From contig JAILZS010000010.1 in the NCBI GenBank assembly GCA_023512375.1, positions 1-63,115 on the forward strand: a stretch of DNA of 63,115 bases, given 5' to 3'. Below, piece by piece: positions 34,298-45,193 of the stretch (the first letter of the stretch is position 1; each line of letters begins with the position of its first letter). The position numbers were made by a program, and so were the translations under genes. Source of the stretch: Bacillota bacterium. GTDB taxonomy: Bacteria; Bacillota; Sulfobacillia; JAJZYS01; JAILZS01. Under the pieces are notes generated by a model. That model saw nothing but the letters and a program-made list of their open reading frames with translations. It made no database searches and was not told the origin of the DNA.

Positions 34298-35296
34298 ATG
34301 GGGCGATCCGGGTCGCGGGCGCAGGGCGGTGACGGCGAGGTGCCCGGGGCGCGGAGCGATCCGGCGCGCCTGGAAGCGATGGCGGCGTACGAGGACGAGC
34401 TTCGGGTGCGGGGGCGGAGCGAGCGCACGCTTGCCGCGTACCTGGGCGACCTGAGGCGCCTGGAGGCCGATCTGCCCGACGGGCTCGGCTGGGCCGAGGT
34501 GGAGCCGCGCCACCTGCGCGCCCACTTAGCGGCCCGGCTGGCGGCCGGGGCCGGTCGGCGCACGCAGGCGCGCGCCCTGTCGGCGATGCGTGGGTTCTTC
34601 CGCTTCCTGCGCCGCACGGGCCGCATCTCCGCCGACCCTTGCGCCGCCCTGCGATCGCCCCGGTTGGGCAGGCGCCTGCCCCAGGTGCTGTCCGTGCGCG
34701 AGGCGGCGGAGGGGGTGGAGCGCCCGCCCGCCGACTCGCCCCTGGGTCTGCGGGATCGGGCCCTCCTGGAGCTCATCTACGCCAGCGGCCTGCGCGTATC
34801 CGAGGCGGCGGGCTTGACGTTGGACGCGGTCGACACGGCGCGGCGGGAGGTGCGCGTGATGGGCAAGGGCGGGCGCGAGCGCATCGTCCCCCTTGGCGGG
34901 GCGGCGGCGCGGGCGCTCGACCGGTATCTGGCCGAAGCCCGCCCCCGGCTGGCCGGGGACGGCGCCGACGCGGCCGACAGGCATGTGTTTCTCAGCCGGC
35001 GGGGCGCGCCCCTCGGGGTGCGGGACATGCGCCGCCGGGTGGTACGCTGGCTGGGGCGGCCCGGAAGGCGCATCGGTCCGCACACCCTGCGCCACGCCTT
35101 CGCCACCCATCTGTTGGAGGGGGGGGCCGACCTCAGGGCCGTGCAGGAGATGCTGGGCCATGCCAGCCTGTCGACCACCCAGATCTACACCCATGTGTCG
35201 CGCGCCCATCTGAAGGCGGTGCATGCGCGCGCCCATCCGCGGGCGGGCCGAGCGAGAGGGGGGGAGGGGGACGGCGGCGGGCGAGGGGCGCCTTAG
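34298..35296 (+). CDS. xerC: Tyrosine recombinase XerC (CodV)
   Basis: XerC/CodV resolves chromosome dimers at dif with XerD. The 332-residue product has an N-terminal SAM-like core-binding domain (about 27-115) and a catalytic domain with Arg in [11 protein letters not shown], Lys in [29 protein letters not shown] (His, Arg), [15 protein letters not shown] (His and the Tyr nucleophile). The ATG at 34298 is one base after trmFO; a start at 34379 would match the usual length better. The Gly/Arg-rich end overlaps hslV by 74 bases. Confidence 0.94.
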   Translation: MGRSGSRAQGGDGEVPGARSDPARLEAMAAYEDELRVRGRSERTLAAYLGDLRRLEADLPDGLGWAEVEPRHLRAHLAARLAAGAGRRTQARALSAMRGFFRFLRRTGRISADPCAALRSPRLGRRLPQVLSVREAAEGVERPPADSPLGLRDRALLELIYASGLRVSEAAGLTLDAVDTARREVRVMGKGGRERIVPLGGAAARALDRYLAEARPRLAGDGADAADRHVFLSRRGAPLGVRDMRRRVVRWLGRPGRRIGPHTLRHAFATHLLEGGADLRAVQEMLGHASLSTTQIYTHVSRAHLKAVHARAHPRAGRARGGEGDGGGRGAP

Positions 35297-35849
35297 CGCC
35301 ACCACCGTGCTCGGCGTGCTGCGCGACGGCGTGCTCGCCATGGCGGGCGACGGGCAGGTCACACAGGGCGGCGCCACCGTGCTCAAGCACGGGGCGCACA
35401 AGGTGCGGGCCATCCACCACGGGCGGGTGCTGGCCGGGTTCGCGGGCGGCGTCGCCGACGCCTTCGCGCTGTTCGAGGCGTTCGAGGAGCGTCTGGCCAG
35501 CCGGCACGGCGACCTCGAGAGGGCGGCGGTGGAGCTGGCGCGGGACTGGCGCTCCGACCGGCGCCTGAGGCGCCTGGAGGCGATGCTCCTGGTAGGGGAC
35601 ACGCGCCAGCTCCTCCTCGTGGCGGGGACGGGGGAGGTCGTGAGCCCCGACGACGGCGTCCTGGCGATCGGCAGCGGCGGTCCCTACGCCTTGTCCGCCG
35701 CGCGTGCCCTCCTTCGGCACACGGACATGGCGGCGCCGGAGGTGGCCCGCGCCGCCCTCCAGGTGGCCTCGGAGGTGTGCGTGTTCACGAACGATCGAAT
35801 CGACGTGCTCACCCTGTCGGAGGCGGACGAGGGAGGGGCAAGGGGATGA
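35223..35849 (+). CDS. hslV: ATP-dependent protease subunit HslV (ClpQ/CodW) with long propeptide
   Basis: HslV is the proteasome-like peptidase that HslU feeds. The core reads [24 protein letters not shown]...HGAHKVRAI, with the catalytic N-terminal Thr (Thr-27), Asp in GDGQ and Lys in HKVR. HslV is normally made with one to five residues before this Thr. Here the only in-frame ATG/GTG/TTG is the ATG at 35223, giving a 26-residue Arg/Gly-rich leader that must be removed. That ATG has AAGG with a 6-base gap, so it looks used. The start lies inside xerC. Confidence 0.93.
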   Translation: MRAPIRGRAEREGGRGTAAGEGRLSATTVLGVLRDGVLAMAGDGQVTQGGATVLKHGAHKVRAIHHGRVLAGFAGGVADAFALFEAFEERLASRHGDLERAAVELARDWRSDRRLRRLEAMLLVGDTRQLLLVAGTGEVVSPDDGVLAIGSGGPYALSAARALLRHTDMAAPEVARAALQVASEVCVFTNDRIDVLTLSEADEGGARG

Positions 35850-37252
35850 GCCCTGGCGGGCTGGGGGCGGCGCGGGAGGCAGAGTGGACGCCGCGTCGCA
35901 TCGTGGCCGAGCTGGACCGGTACATCGTCGGCCAGCAGGAGGCCAAGCGGGCCGTGGCCGTGGCCCTGCGCAGCCGCTTGCGCCGGCGGCTCCTCCCCCC
36001 CGACCTGGCGGAGGAGGTGACGCCGAAGAACATCCTCATGATGGGGCCCACCGGTGTGGGCAAGACGGAGATCGCCCGCCGACTGGCCCGGCTCACCGCC
36101 GCTCCCTTCGTCAAGGTCGAGGCGACGCGCTTCACGGAGGTGGGATACGTGGGCCGGGACGTGGAGAGCATCGTGCGCGACCTGGCGGAGGCCGCCTACC
36201 AGCTCGTGCGGGCGGAACGGGCGGCGGCGGTGCGGGAGAAGGCGCAGGATGTGGCGGACGCCCGCATCGTGAACCTGCTTCTCAACCCTCTGCCGCCCGT
36301 GCGGGAGGAGCCGGGTCCGTTCGCCCACCTGTTCGGCGCCGCCGCGCCCGAGCCGCCGCCTCCCCCCTCTGCAGCGGACGGCGGCCGCCGGGCCGAGTAC
36401 TTGGCGCGCCTAAGGGCGGGGGAGCTCGACAGTTGGCCGGTGGAGGTGGAGGTGGAGAGCCGCCCCGCCGCCATCCCCATCCCAGGCCTGGCCGGAGGGA
36501 CCGCGGGGGAGTCGGTGGCCGACGCCCTGCGGGGGCTTCTGCCGCGCCGACGCGAGCGCCGCCACCTCACGGTGGCGGAGGCGCGGCCGCTCCTCGTGCA
36601 GGAGGAGATCGACCGCCAGATCGACCCCGAGGGGGTGGCCCGGGAGGCGGTGCGGCGGGCGGAGGACGAGGGTATTGTGTTCCTGGACGAGGTAGACAAG
36701 ATCGCCCGCCCGCACGGCTCCATCGCCCTGGCGGACGTGTCGCGCGAGGGCGTGCAGCGCGACCTGTTGCCCATCGTGGAGGGTACGACGGTGGCCACAC
36801 GCTACGGCCCCGTGCGCACCGACCACGTGTTGTTCATCGCCGCCGGCGCCTTTCACGGCGTAAGCCCCTCGGACCTCATCCCCGAGCTGCAGGGGCGCTT
36901 TCCCATCCGGGTCGAGCTGGCGTCGCTCAAGGCGGCGGAGTTCGAGCGCATCCTCACGGAGCCCGAGAACGCCCTCACCCGGCAGTACCAGGCGCTTCTG
37001 GCGACGGACGGGGTAGACCTCACCTTCCTCCCCGACGGCGTGGTGGCGCTGGCCCGGTACGCGGAGCTTCTCAACGAGCGTATGGAGGACATCGGTGCCC
37101 GCCGCCTGCACACTCTGTTGGAGCGCGTGCTCGAGCGCGCCTCGTTCAACGCCCCTGAGGAGGGCGGCGAGGTGCGCGTCGACGCGGCGTACGTGGAGGC
37201 GGCGCTGGCGGGCGTGGTCGAGGACCGCAATCTGGCGCGGTACATCCTGTAG
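35846..37252 (+). CDS. hslU: ATP-dependent protease ATPase subunit HslU (ClpY/CodX)
   Basis: HslU is the AAA+ unfoldase partner of HslV. The 468-residue product has [25 protein letters not shown], Walker [16 protein letters not shown], pore loop GYVGRD, a variable I domain (about 110-245, Pro-rich here), Walker [10 protein letters not shown], sensor FIAAGAFH and the C-terminus [12 protein letters not shown] that docks into HslV. The ATG overlaps the hslV stop (ATGA). Confidence 0.97.
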   Translation: MSPGGLGAAREAEWTPRRIVAELDRYIVGQQEAKRAVAVALRSRLRRRLLPPDLAEEVTPKNILMMGPTGVGKTEIARRLARLTAAPFVKVEATRFTEVGYVGRDVESIVRDLAEAAYQLVRAERAAAVREKAQDVADARIVNLLLNPLPPVREEPGPFAHLFGAAAPEPPPPPSAADGGRRAEYLARLRAGELDSWPVEVEVESRPAAIPIPGLAGGTAGESVADALRGLLPRRRERRHLTVAEARPLLVQEEIDRQIDPEGVAREAVRRAEDEGIVFLDEVDKIARPHGSIALADVSREGVQRDLLPIVEGTTVATRYGPVRTDHVLFIAAGAFHGVSPSDLIPELQGRFPIRVELASLKAAEFERILTEPENALTRQYQALLATDGVDLTFLPDGVVALARYAELLNERMEDIGARRLHTLLERVLERASFNAPEEGGEVRVDAAYVEAALAGVVEDRNLARYIL

Positions 37253-37310
37253 GGACATCCTGGAACGGAAGGGATCGCGCCGGCGGCGGACGAGAGAAGG
37301 AGGACGTTGG

Positions 37311-38105
37311 GTGTTGACCATGACCCTCACGGAGCGGGCGCGCACGATCAACCGCCTGCTACAGCACACCGGCACCAAGCCGGTCGACTTCGACGAGATG
37401 GCGCGCGTCCTGTCCGACGTGATTGCCGCCAACGTGTTCGTGATCGCGCGCACCGGGCACATGTTGGGCTACCGCGTGACGCCCGACTTCGCGTGCGACA
37501 TGGGCGAGGGCGGCGTCGTCAGCGTGGGGGGCGTGGGCGAGCGGTTCAACCGCAACCTGCTCGACGTCGAGGAGGAGCGGGCGAACGAGATGGTGGCCGA
37601 CGCCGTGTGCGTGTTCGACGACGGCCGACGCTGCCCACTGACCGACAAGGTGATGACGGTCATCCCGGTGGTGGGCGGTGGTCAGCGCCTGGGCACGCTC
37701 CTGCTCACGCGCCGGGAGCGGCCGTTCGATGAAGAGGACCTCGTCCTGGCGGAATGGGGTGCCACGGTCGTCGGCATGGAGATCCTTCGCGCCACCGCCA
37801 TGGAGATTGAAGCCGAGGCGCGGGAGAAGGCTGCGGTACAGATCGCCATCGGCACCCTGTCGTTCTCCGAGCTCGAGGCCATGCAGCACATCCTGCGCGA
37901 ACTGGACGGGCGAGAGGGCCTTCTCGTCGCCAGCCGGATCGCCGACCGCATCGGCATCACGCGATCGGTCATCGTCAACGCCCTGCGGAAGTTCGAGAGC
38001 GCGGGTGTCATCGACTCGCGCTCCCTGGGGATGAAGGGCACCTACATCCGCATCCTCAACGACCATCTCCTGCCCGAGCTGGAGCGCTTGCGCAACGGCG
38101 CCTGA
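37311..38105 (+). CDS. codY: GTP- and isoleucine-sensing global repressor CodY
   Basis: CodY represses nitrogen, amino-acid and stationary-phase genes when GTP and branched-chain amino acids are plentiful. The 264-residue product has an N-terminal GAF domain (MTLTERARTINRLLQ...ANVFVIARTGHMLGY) and a C-terminal winged helix with the recognition segment ASRIADRIGITRSVIVNALRKFESAGVIDSRSLGMKGTYI. The GTG at 37311 lies 7 bases after AAGGAGG. It is the last gene of the topA operon, as in B. subtilis; the flagellar genes that follow there are not present here. Confidence 0.96.
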   Translation: MLTMTLTERARTINRLLQHTGTKPVDFDEMARVLSDVIAANVFVIARTGHMLGYRVTPDFACDMGEGGVVSVGGVGERFNRNLLDVEEERANEMVADAVCVFDDGRRCPLTDKVMTVIPVVGGGQRLGTLLLTRRERPFDEEDLVLAEWGATVVGMEILRATAMEIEAEAREKAAVQIAIGTLSFSELEAMQHILRELDGREGLLVASRIADRIGITRSVIVNALRKFESAGVIDSRSLGMKGTYIRILNDHLLPELERLRNGA

Positions 38106-38126
38106 CCCGGCGTCGGAAGGGGCGCG

Positions 38127-38810
38127 CTAGGACCGGGCGGGGAGGGTACGCACCAGGCCGGGTGCCATGTGGGTACCGCCCACGGCGGCGCAGGGGGCGA
38201 CGTAGCAGCCGGGGCCGAGGATCGTCCCGGGGTTGAGGACGCTGTTGCAGCCGGTCTGGACGCCTTCGCCCAGCAGCGCGCCCAGCTTGTGCGTGCCGGT
38301 GGCCGTGCGCCTCCCCTCCCAGGAGATCTTCACCTCCCGACCGTCCAGGCGGAGGTTGCTCAGCTTGGTCCCCGCCCCCAGGTTCACCCCGGGACCGAGG
38401 ATGGAGTCGCCGACGTAGGCGAAGTGCGGCGCCTTGGCGTCGCCCAGGAGGATGGCGTTCTTCACCTCGGAGGCGTGGCCCACGAGGGAGCCGGCGCCCA
38501 GGTAGACCGGGCCCCGCACGTAGGCGTGGCTTCGCACCACGGCCCCGGGGCGGAGCACGATCCATTCGCCCACCAGCACGGCGCCCGGCTCGATGCGGCA
38601 GCCGTCGCCGACCAGCACGCGGCGGGCGGCGATGTGCACGCCGTCGAGGACGGCGTCGCGTCCGATCACCACCTCTTCCCCGTCTCGCGCGTCGGCCGGC
38701 CAGAGGGCGGCCAGCCGGGCCTGGAGGTCGGCCAACGCCTGCCAGGGCGCGTCGGCGGGCAGGAGGTCGCGCTCGACGGGGTCCAGGTTGGGCCACAGGC
38801 GGTCGCGCAT
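38127..38810 (-). CDS. Left-handed beta-helix protein, GlmU/nucleotidyltransferase C-domain type
   Basis: This 227-residue protein is made mostly of hexapeptide repeats (about 45-215: VVIGRDAVLDGVHIAARRVLVGDGCRIEPGAVLVGEWIVL...) as in the acetyltransferase half of GlmU and in sugar-nucleotide enzymes. The stretch GTKLSNLRLDGREVKISWEGRRTATGTHKLGALLGEGVQTGCNSVLNPGTILGPG matches GlmU-like proteins well. The uridylyltransferase domain is missing. The ATG at 38810 follows GAGGGGGG. An acyltransferase or UDP-sugar role is plausible; the substrate is unknown. It is convergent with codY. Confidence 0.8.
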   Translation of the reverse strand: MRDRLWPNLDPVERDLLPADAPWQALADLQARLAALWPADARDGEEVVIGRDAVLDGVHIAARRVLVGDGCRIEPGAVLVGEWIVLRPGAVVRSHAYVRGPVYLGAGSLVGHASEVKNAILLGDAKAPHFAYVGDSILGPGVNLGAGTKLSNLRLDGREVKISWEGRRTATGTHKLGALLGEGVQTGCNSVLNPGTILGPGCYVAPCAAVGGTHMAPGLVRTLPARS

Positions 38811-38911
38811 GCGGTGCCCCCCTCGTCGTATCGGCCGCGCCCGGCCGGCGGCACGGGCGCGGCCGGCGGGCGCCCCCACCATCCTAGCGGGCGCATGGGC
38901 CGGCGTCAGCA

Positions 38912-38940
38912 GGGCCGCGGGCCCTGTCGGCCCGCGGCCC
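38912..38940. terminator. Perfect 12-bp GC hairpin downstream of the GH18-like gene
   Basis: GGGCCGCGGGCC (38912-38923) and GGCCCGCGGCCC (38929-38940) pair perfectly around CTGTC. The hairpin lies 25 bases past the stop of the minus-strand GH18-like gene, in the 154-base gap before the next gene. No T-tract follows, but position and stability favour a terminator. Confidence 0.6.
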
Positions 38941-38964
38941 CCACCCGCGCCCAGGCGGCCTGTC

Positions 38965-40155
38965 TCAGCCGGTGCGCCCCGTAGGCCGGCCGGTGGGCGT
39001 CCCCGTGCCGGTGCCTGGACGCATCGGCCGTCCCATCACCGTACCGCCCTTGGGCACGTTGCCCGTGAGCCGTCCCAGAGCCGTCCAATACTGGGCGTTG
39101 TCGTAGCCCAGGCGCCAGATGGCGATGCCGGACAGGTGGTTGGCCTTGGCCAGGGCCACCTTCTCGCCCAGCGAACGCGTTCCCTCGTACCACACGATGT
39201 GGCGCTGGCCGTTCTTCGTGTAGGTGAAGTGGTACTCGCCCGCCGCGGCGTCCCAGATGGGGCGTACACCCATCTGCTGCACCTGGGCGTAGCCGACGGT
39301 GGCCGCCTTGGTGCTGCCCTCCACCCAGTCGTAGCCGTAGTTCGCGACGCCGAGGAGGATCTGCCCCGGCTTGAGGCCCACGGCTAGGGCATGCCGCACC
39401 GCCTGCCGCACCCACGGCATGGGGGCCACGGGTCCCGGCGGGGAGCCGTCGGCGTGGCGGTCGTATGCCATGAGGACCACTTGGTCCGCCGCCTTGCCCA
39501 GCGCCGCTTCGTCGTAGGCGCCGTGCATGGCGGTGGCCTGCCGGGTGGGGATGACGTCCACCGTGACGCGCTTGCCCATGGCGTGGAGTCGGGCGGCCAG
39601 GGCGGTGACGAAGGAGCTCAGGCCGCTGCGCACGGCCGGCGTGGCGGCGAGACCCTGGAAGTCGACCGAGGCGCCGTCGTAGTGGTTCGCGCGGACGATG
39701 GCGGCGATGTTGGCCACCGCGCGCCTGCGGGCGGCGGCGTCGGTGAGGACGGCGGAGCTGCTCTTGGCGTTGTTGAACAGGGGCATGAGCGGCACGCCGT
39801 GGCGGTGCGCCCATGCCTCCGTCTCCGCCGCCTTCATGGCGGTCACGCTGCCGTCAGGTTGGACGGAGTACCAGAACGGCGCCACCTCGCTCACGAGGTG
39901 GGGGACCTGGCTGACGGCCTCGAACGAGGCGTGGCGGGCGTTGACGGCGAAGCCGACCACGTGGAGCGGCTGAGCCGGCAGGCCGGGGGCGCCCCGGGCC
40001 GCGGGAGCGGCCGCCCGCGGCGCCCTGCCCTTGGGCAGCCCCTTCGGCGCCGTGGGCCGGCGCATCGGCGTGCCGGTGGCGCCGCAGCCCGCCATCGCGG
40101 CGCCGAGGCCGGTGCACAGAAGCAGGGTAAGGAACCATCGGCCGGGGCTTGTCAT
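38965..40155 (-). CDS. GH18-fold lipoprotein with Glu-to-Gln change at the catalytic site
   Basis: This 396-residue exported protein has a signal with lipobox (FLTLLLCTGLGAAMAGC, lipid on Cys about 23), a Pro/Ala-rich linker to about 60 and a GH18 TIM-barrel similar to spore-cortex N-acetylglucosaminidases (YaaH/SleL) and other copies in Bacillota (VVGFAVNARHASFEAVSQVPHLVSEVAPFWYSVQPDG...). The GH18 box DxxDxDxE reads YDGASVDFQGL, so the acid/base Glu is Gln (residue 167). LMAYDRHADGSPPGPVAPMPWV and GVANYGYDW are otherwise intact. It is probably a glycan-binding or very weak enzyme at the cell surface. The ATG follows GAGGGAGGG. Confidence 0.82.
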   Translation of the reverse strand: MTSPGRWFLTLLLCTGLGAAMAGCGATGTPMRRPTAPKGLPKGRAPRAAAPAARGAPGLPAQPLHVVGFAVNARHASFEAVSQVPHLVSEVAPFWYSVQPDGSVTAMKAAETEAWAHRHGVPLMPLFNNAKSSSAVLTDAAARRRAVANIAAIVRANHYDGASVDFQGLAATPAVRSGLSSFVTALAARLHAMGKRVTVDVIPTRQATAMHGAYDEAALGKAADQVVLMAYDRHADGSPPGPVAPMPWVRQAVRHALAVGLKPGQILLGVANYGYDWVEGSTKAATVGYAQVQQMGVRPIWDAAAGEYHFTYTKNGQRHIVWYEGTRSLGEKVALAKANHLSGIAIWRLGYDNAQYWTALGRLTGNVPKGGTVMGRPMRPGTGTGTPTGRPTGRTG

Positions 40156-40295
40156 GTTTGCGCCCTCCCTCATACGCGCATGGCGTTTCGGAGATCGGGC
40201 GTAGTCTCCCCCGGCGGCGCCCGTCGCTTCCACGCGCCGGCGCCGACACGTCGACACGCCGACGCAGGCGCGTCGGCGGCGGTGGGCGGAAGTCC

Positions 40296-41867
40296 CTAGC
40301 TTCTTCCCGAGACGGCGGCGGGGGCGGCGACCCTGGGTTGGGTGCGCGAGCGCACCTGGCCGCGGTCGGCGATGAGGACGCTCAGCGCCAGCCAGGGGTA
40401 GATGGTGAGGACGAGCTCCTCCCAGGCGTTTTCGGTGGCTCCTAGGATGGCCGTGGCCACGAACAGCGTGAGGACGAAGCGGCGGTCGAACGGATCGGTG
40501 CGGGCGCGCAGGATGGCGGCGAAGACGGCTACCGCAAGAAGGGCGAACAGGAGCGTCCCGGGCACGCCGGTCTCCACCAGCACGACCAGGTACTGGTTGT
40601 CCGCGTAGAAGCTGCGCGGAAGGCCAGGTAGGTTGTGGTGGAAGGCCTTGGCGCCGGCGCTTCCGAACGTGCCCAGGCCGGTGCCGAAGGGGTGGTGGCG
40701 GATGAGGTGCAGCCCCACCAGGAGGTTGTGCAGGCGACCGGCGCGCAGGGACTGGTGGAAGTAGGCGGCGGTCAGGATGGCGGTGGGCCGCCCCGCCGTG
40801 CGGCCGCGGGCGCCGGGTCGCGGCCCGCCGTGCCCCTGCGGCTTCCGGGTGCCGCCGTGCCCCGCGCGTGCGGACGGCGGATGGTGGGGTGCGGCGGCGA
40901 CGGCGATGCGTGTGCCGGCAGCCACCGTGCGCTCTCGCGCCCCCGGGATGAGGGCCACGGCCACGGCCATGGCGACCACGGTCGCGGCGATGCCCGTCCG
41001 CTCCCACCGGGCGCGTCGGCCGTAGGCGAACATGACCGCCGCCACGGCGGTGATCAGGTAGGCGCTGCGGGAGAACGAGAGCACGACCATCGCGGCGTAG
41101 AAGGCGGCGGCAGGGACGGCGAGCCAGCGCGGCCGCAGGGCGCCGGCCCGCGCCAGGTCGTACGTCATGACCAGGGCGAAGAAACCGAGCTCGCCGAACA
41201 CGTTGGGGTTGTCGAGCCAGCCGTACGGCCTGCCGGCATTCACCCCGCTCACGTGGAGCTGGCCGAGGAGGGAGGCGGGCAGGAGGAGGGGATGGCCGAG
41301 GACGAACGTCTGGAGCATGGCCTGGACGCCGACGATGGCGACGCTGGCCAGGGCGAAGGGGGAGACGCTGCGCCACCAGGCGGCGTCGAGGCCATCCTGA
41401 TGCCGCCGCAGCCGGCGCACGGCGGCGTAGAGGAGGACGAACAGGAGGAGGTCGCGCGCCTCGAGTACCGCGCCGCCCAGATGTTGGTGGGCGTGGACCG
41501 TGGCCGCGAGACCCCAGGCGCCAAAGAGGAGCGCCAGCCACTCCACCGGGTCGAGGGGCAGGATGTCGTCCGGGTAGAGCCAGAGCACGCGCGCCACGAG
41601 GGCGAGCACGGCCACGTCCGCGAGGAAGCGCACGGGCACAGGCGTGATGGCCTCCACCAGGACGCGCAGGGGCAGGTAGAAGAGCAGGAAGGCGACGGCC
41701 GCGCGGGGTTGCCATGCCAGCACCGCGGCGGCCGCGAGGGCGGCGAGCGCGAGGGCGTCGCGCGCCCCGTGCGGCAGGGGAGACGCGGCGCCCGCCAGGG
41801 CGAGGGCGAGGACCCCAAGGGCCGTGTACGTCGACCGTCCGTTCGACAAGGGCTTGGCCTCCCGCAC
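40296..41867 (-). CDS. O-antigen ligase/polymerase-like membrane protein
   Basis: This polytopic protein of about 523 residues with some 10-12 membrane helices belongs to the Wzy/WaaL-type family that joins polysaccharide or teichuronic-type chains outside the membrane. Typical are [34 protein letters not shown] and the large periplasm-facing loop containing [22 protein letters not shown] and [17 protein letters not shown]. The GTG at 41867 or the TTG at about 41849 (behind GGGAGG) are both possible starts; the frame is open even further, into the rpsB promoter. A low-complexity His/Gly/Arg-rich insert lies before the loop. Confidence 0.82.
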   Translation of the reverse strand: MREAKPLSNGRSTYTALGVLALALAGAASPLPHGARDALALAALAAAAVLAWQPRAAVAFLLFYLPLRVLVEAITPVPVRFLADVAVLALVARVLWLYPDDILPLDPVEWLALLFGAWGLAATVHAHQHLGGAVLEARDLLLFVLLYAAVRRLRRHQDGLDAAWWRSVSPFALASVAIVGVQAMLQTFVLGHPLLLPASLLGQLHVSGVNAGRPYGWLDNPNVFGELGFFALVMTYDLARAGALRPRWLAVPAAAFYAAMVVLSFSRSAYLITAVAAVMFAYGRRARWERTGIAATVVAMAVAVALIPGARERTVAAGTRIAVAAAPHHPPSARAGHGGTRKPQGHGGPRPGARGRTAGRPTAILTAAYFHQSLRAGRLHNLLVGLHLIRHHPFGTGLGTFGSAGAKAFHHNLPGLPRSFYADNQYLVVLVETGVPGTLLFALLAVAVFAAILRARTDPFDRRFVLTLFVATAILGATENAWEELVLTIYPWLALSVLIADRGQVRSRTQPRVAAPAAVSGRS

Positions 41868-41994
41868 CCCAGATCCGAGCCCGCCGCCGCAACGCGTTGC
41901 GCTTTCCGACGCCGGTTGCGGGCGCTGTCCTGCCTCCTTTCGAGTTTTCTGTCCAGGCTCCTGCTGCGCCCGGGGGACCGCTCGGGGGCGCAAA

Positions 41995-42023
41995 TTGGCG
42001 CCCCAGGGGGCGCGTGGTATAAT
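41995..42023 (+). promoter_or_regulatory. Strong sigma-A promoter of the rpsB operon
   Basis: TTGGCG (41995-42000), a 17-base spacer and a consensus TATAAT (42018-42023) preceded by TGG (extended -10). This is the best -10 in the window. It drives rpsB-tsf-pyrH-frr and probably beyond. Confidence 0.88.
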
Positions 42024-42065
42024 CCCCCGGGACATCACGCACGGTGCCCGGACCCACGGGGGGAG

Positions 42066-42084
42066 CCGGCGGCTTCGCCGCCGG
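42066..42084 (+). promoter_or_regulatory. rpsB leader hairpin
   Basis: In the roughly 110-base leader, CCGGCGG (42066-42072) pairs with CCGCCGG (42078-42084) around CTTCG. S2 operons of many bacteria are autoregulated through leader RNA, so a role in S2 feedback is possible. The hairpin is not followed by Ts and ends 57 bases before the start codon. Confidence 0.4.
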
Positions 42085-42140
42085 TCCTCGTGGCGATGAA
42101 GGGGCCGGTGGCCATCCAACGTTCCGGAGGAGGACGATCC

Positions 42141-42881
42141 TTGGCGTACATTTCGATGAAGCAACTGCTGGAGGCCGGGGTACATTTTGGTCACCAGACC
42201 CGCCGTTGGAATCCCAAGATGCGCGAATACATCTTCACGGAGCGCAACGGCATCTACATCATCGATCTGCAAAAGACCGTGCGGAAGGTGGGCGAAGCCT
42301 ACGAGTTCGTGCGGCAGACCGTGAGCGACGGCGGGCGGGTGCTGTTTGTCGGGACCAAGAAGCAGGCGCAGGAGACCATCCGCGAGGAGGCGCTGCGCGC
42401 GGGTGAGTTCTACGTCAACCAGCGGTGGCTGGGCGGGACGCTCACGAACTTCGAGACCATCCGCAAGCGCGAGGGACGCTTGATCGAACTCGAGGAGATG
42501 GAGGCGAGCGGCGAATTCGCGCGCCTACCGAAGAAGGAGGTCAGCCGCCTGCGCAACGAGCGCGAGCGGCTGGAGAAGTTCTTGGGCGGCATCAAGGGCA
42601 TGCGGCGCCTGCCGGCCCTCATGTACGTGGTCGACCCCCGCAAGGAGCGCATCGCCGTCACGGAGGCCCGCAAGCTGGGTATCCCCATCGTGGCCATCGT
42701 GGACACGAACTGCGACCCGGAGGAGATCGACTACGTGATCCCGGGGAACGACGACGCCATCCGGGCGGTGCGCCTGATCACGAGCCGGATCGCGGACGCG
42801 GTGCTGGAGGGCAAGCAGGGCGAGCAGGTGGAGTCCGGCGCGGCGCCCGCCGAATGGGAGGCCACGGTGCCGGTCCAGTAA
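42141..42881 (+). CDS. rpsB: 30S ribosomal protein S2
   Basis: S2 joins the small subunit late and bridges head and body. The 246-residue product reads (M)[43 protein letters not shown] and [22 protein letters not shown] and [27 protein letters not shown]. The TTG at 42141 is preceded by GGAGGAGG; ATG at 42156 would lack a proper Shine-Dalgarno. Confidence 0.97.
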   Translation: MAYISMKQLLEAGVHFGHQTRRWNPKMREYIFTERNGIYIIDLQKTVRKVGEAYEFVRQTVSDGGRVLFVGTKKQAQETIREEALRAGEFYVNQRWLGGTLTNFETIRKREGRLIELEEMEASGEFARLPKKEVSRLRNERERLEKFLGGIKGMRRLPALMYVVDPRKERIAVTEARKLGIPIVAIVDTNCDPEEIDYVIPGNDDAIRAVRLITSRIADAVLEGKQGEQVESGAAPAEWEATVPVQ

Positions 42882-42930
42882 GGGAGGAGGCCGCCGGCAG
42901 GCGGCCGCTCGGTTCGGGGAGGGCGAAGGC

Positions 42931-43596
42931 GTGGCGGTCACGACCGAGATGGTGAAGGAACTGCGGGAGCGCACCGGTGCAGGCATGATGGACTGCAAGC
43001 GCGCCCTGGACGAGAGCGGGGGGGACATGGAGGCGGCCATCCGCCTGCTGCGCGAGCGCGGTAAGGCCCAGGCTGCCAAGAAGGCCGGACGCGCGGCGGG
43101 GGAGGGCGCCATCGTCTCCTACGTCCACGGCGGGCGCATCGGCGTATTGGTGGAGGTGAACTGCGAGACCGACTTCGTGGCCCGCAACGAAGCGTTCCAG
43201 TCGTTCGCCCACGAGGTGGCGATGCAGGTGGCGGCGTCCGCACCGCGCTATGTGGCGCGTGCCGACGTGCCGGCCCACGAGGTGGAGGCGGAGCGGGCCG
43301 TCCTGCGCGCCCAGGCCGAGGCGACGGGCAAGCCGCCGGCGGTGGTGGAGAGGATGGTGGACGGGCGGCTGGAGAAGTTCTTCGAGCGCGTCTGCCTCCT
43401 GGAGCAGGCCTACATCCGCGACCCGGAGCGCAAGGTGGGCGATCTCGTCACCGAGCTGGTGGCGCGCATCGGGGAAAACATCCGCGTGCGCCGGTTCGTG
43501 CGCTGGGAGTTGGGCGAGGCGGCGCCGGAGGCGGGGGCGGAAGGCGCGCCGGAGGCGGGGGCGGAGGCTGCGCAAGCAGGGGTCGGCAGGGCGTAG
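42931..43596 (+). CDS. tsf: Elongation factor Ts
   Basis: EF-Ts recycles EF-Tu by exchanging GDP for GTP. The 221-residue product has VKELRERTGAGMMDCKRALDESGGDMEAAIRLLRERG (UBA-like N-terminus) and the core ETDFVARNEAFQSFAHEVAMQVA. It is the shorter form typical of Gram-positives and thermophiles, with an Ala/Glu/Gly tail. The GTG at 42931 follows GGGGAGGGCGAAGG. Confidence 0.97.
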   Translation: MAVTTEMVKELRERTGAGMMDCKRALDESGGDMEAAIRLLRERGKAQAAKKAGRAAGEGAIVSYVHGGRIGVLVEVNCETDFVARNEAFQSFAHEVAMQVAASAPRYVARADVPAHEVEAERAVLRAQAEATGKPPAVVERMVDGRLEKFFERVCLLEQAYIRDPERKVGDLVTELVARIGENIRVRRFVRWELGEAAPEAGAEGAPEAGAEAAQAGVGRA

Positions 43597-44921
<1,325 letters not shown>

Positions 44922-44962
44922 GCGGCGTCACGGGGGTCGGTTGCGCCGGCTGCGACGGGAGG

Positions 44963-45193
44963 ATGAGCGTGGACGGTGGGGGGAACCCGGTGCCGCCCCT
45001 GTTCGGTTGGGACCCCGGTGCGGCCCGCGCCTGGCTGGAGCGACACGGTCTGACCGTGCGGGAACGCCGGTGCGACGACCCCCGCGGACGGGGACGGGGG
45101 CCGGACGTGGTCCTGACCTCCCGGTCCCTGGGGCATGGGGTCGTGGAGCTGGTGGTCGGCGCCACCCACGGGGAGCCGGAGGGGATGGCGTGA
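44963..45193 (+). CDS. Small PASTA-like protein between frr and uppS
   Basis: This 76-residue protein has a single predicted module. N-PVPPLFGWDPGAARAWLERHGLTVRE matches the first half of a PASTA domain (V-P-x-hydrophobic-x-G, helix, L-x-x-x-G-hydrophobic-x-V), and PDVVLTSRSLGHGVVELVVGA matches the closing strands. There is no signal or membrane segment. The ATG at 44963 follows GGGAGG very closely; GTG at 44969 has better spacing. The stop overlaps uppS (GTGA), which argues that it is translated and linked to undecaprenyl synthesis. Cytosolic PASTA modules are unusual. Confidence 0.6.
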   Translation: MSVDGGGNPVPPLFGWDPGAARAWLERHGLTVRERRCDDPRGRGRGPDVVLTSRSLGHGVVELVVGATHGEPEGMA

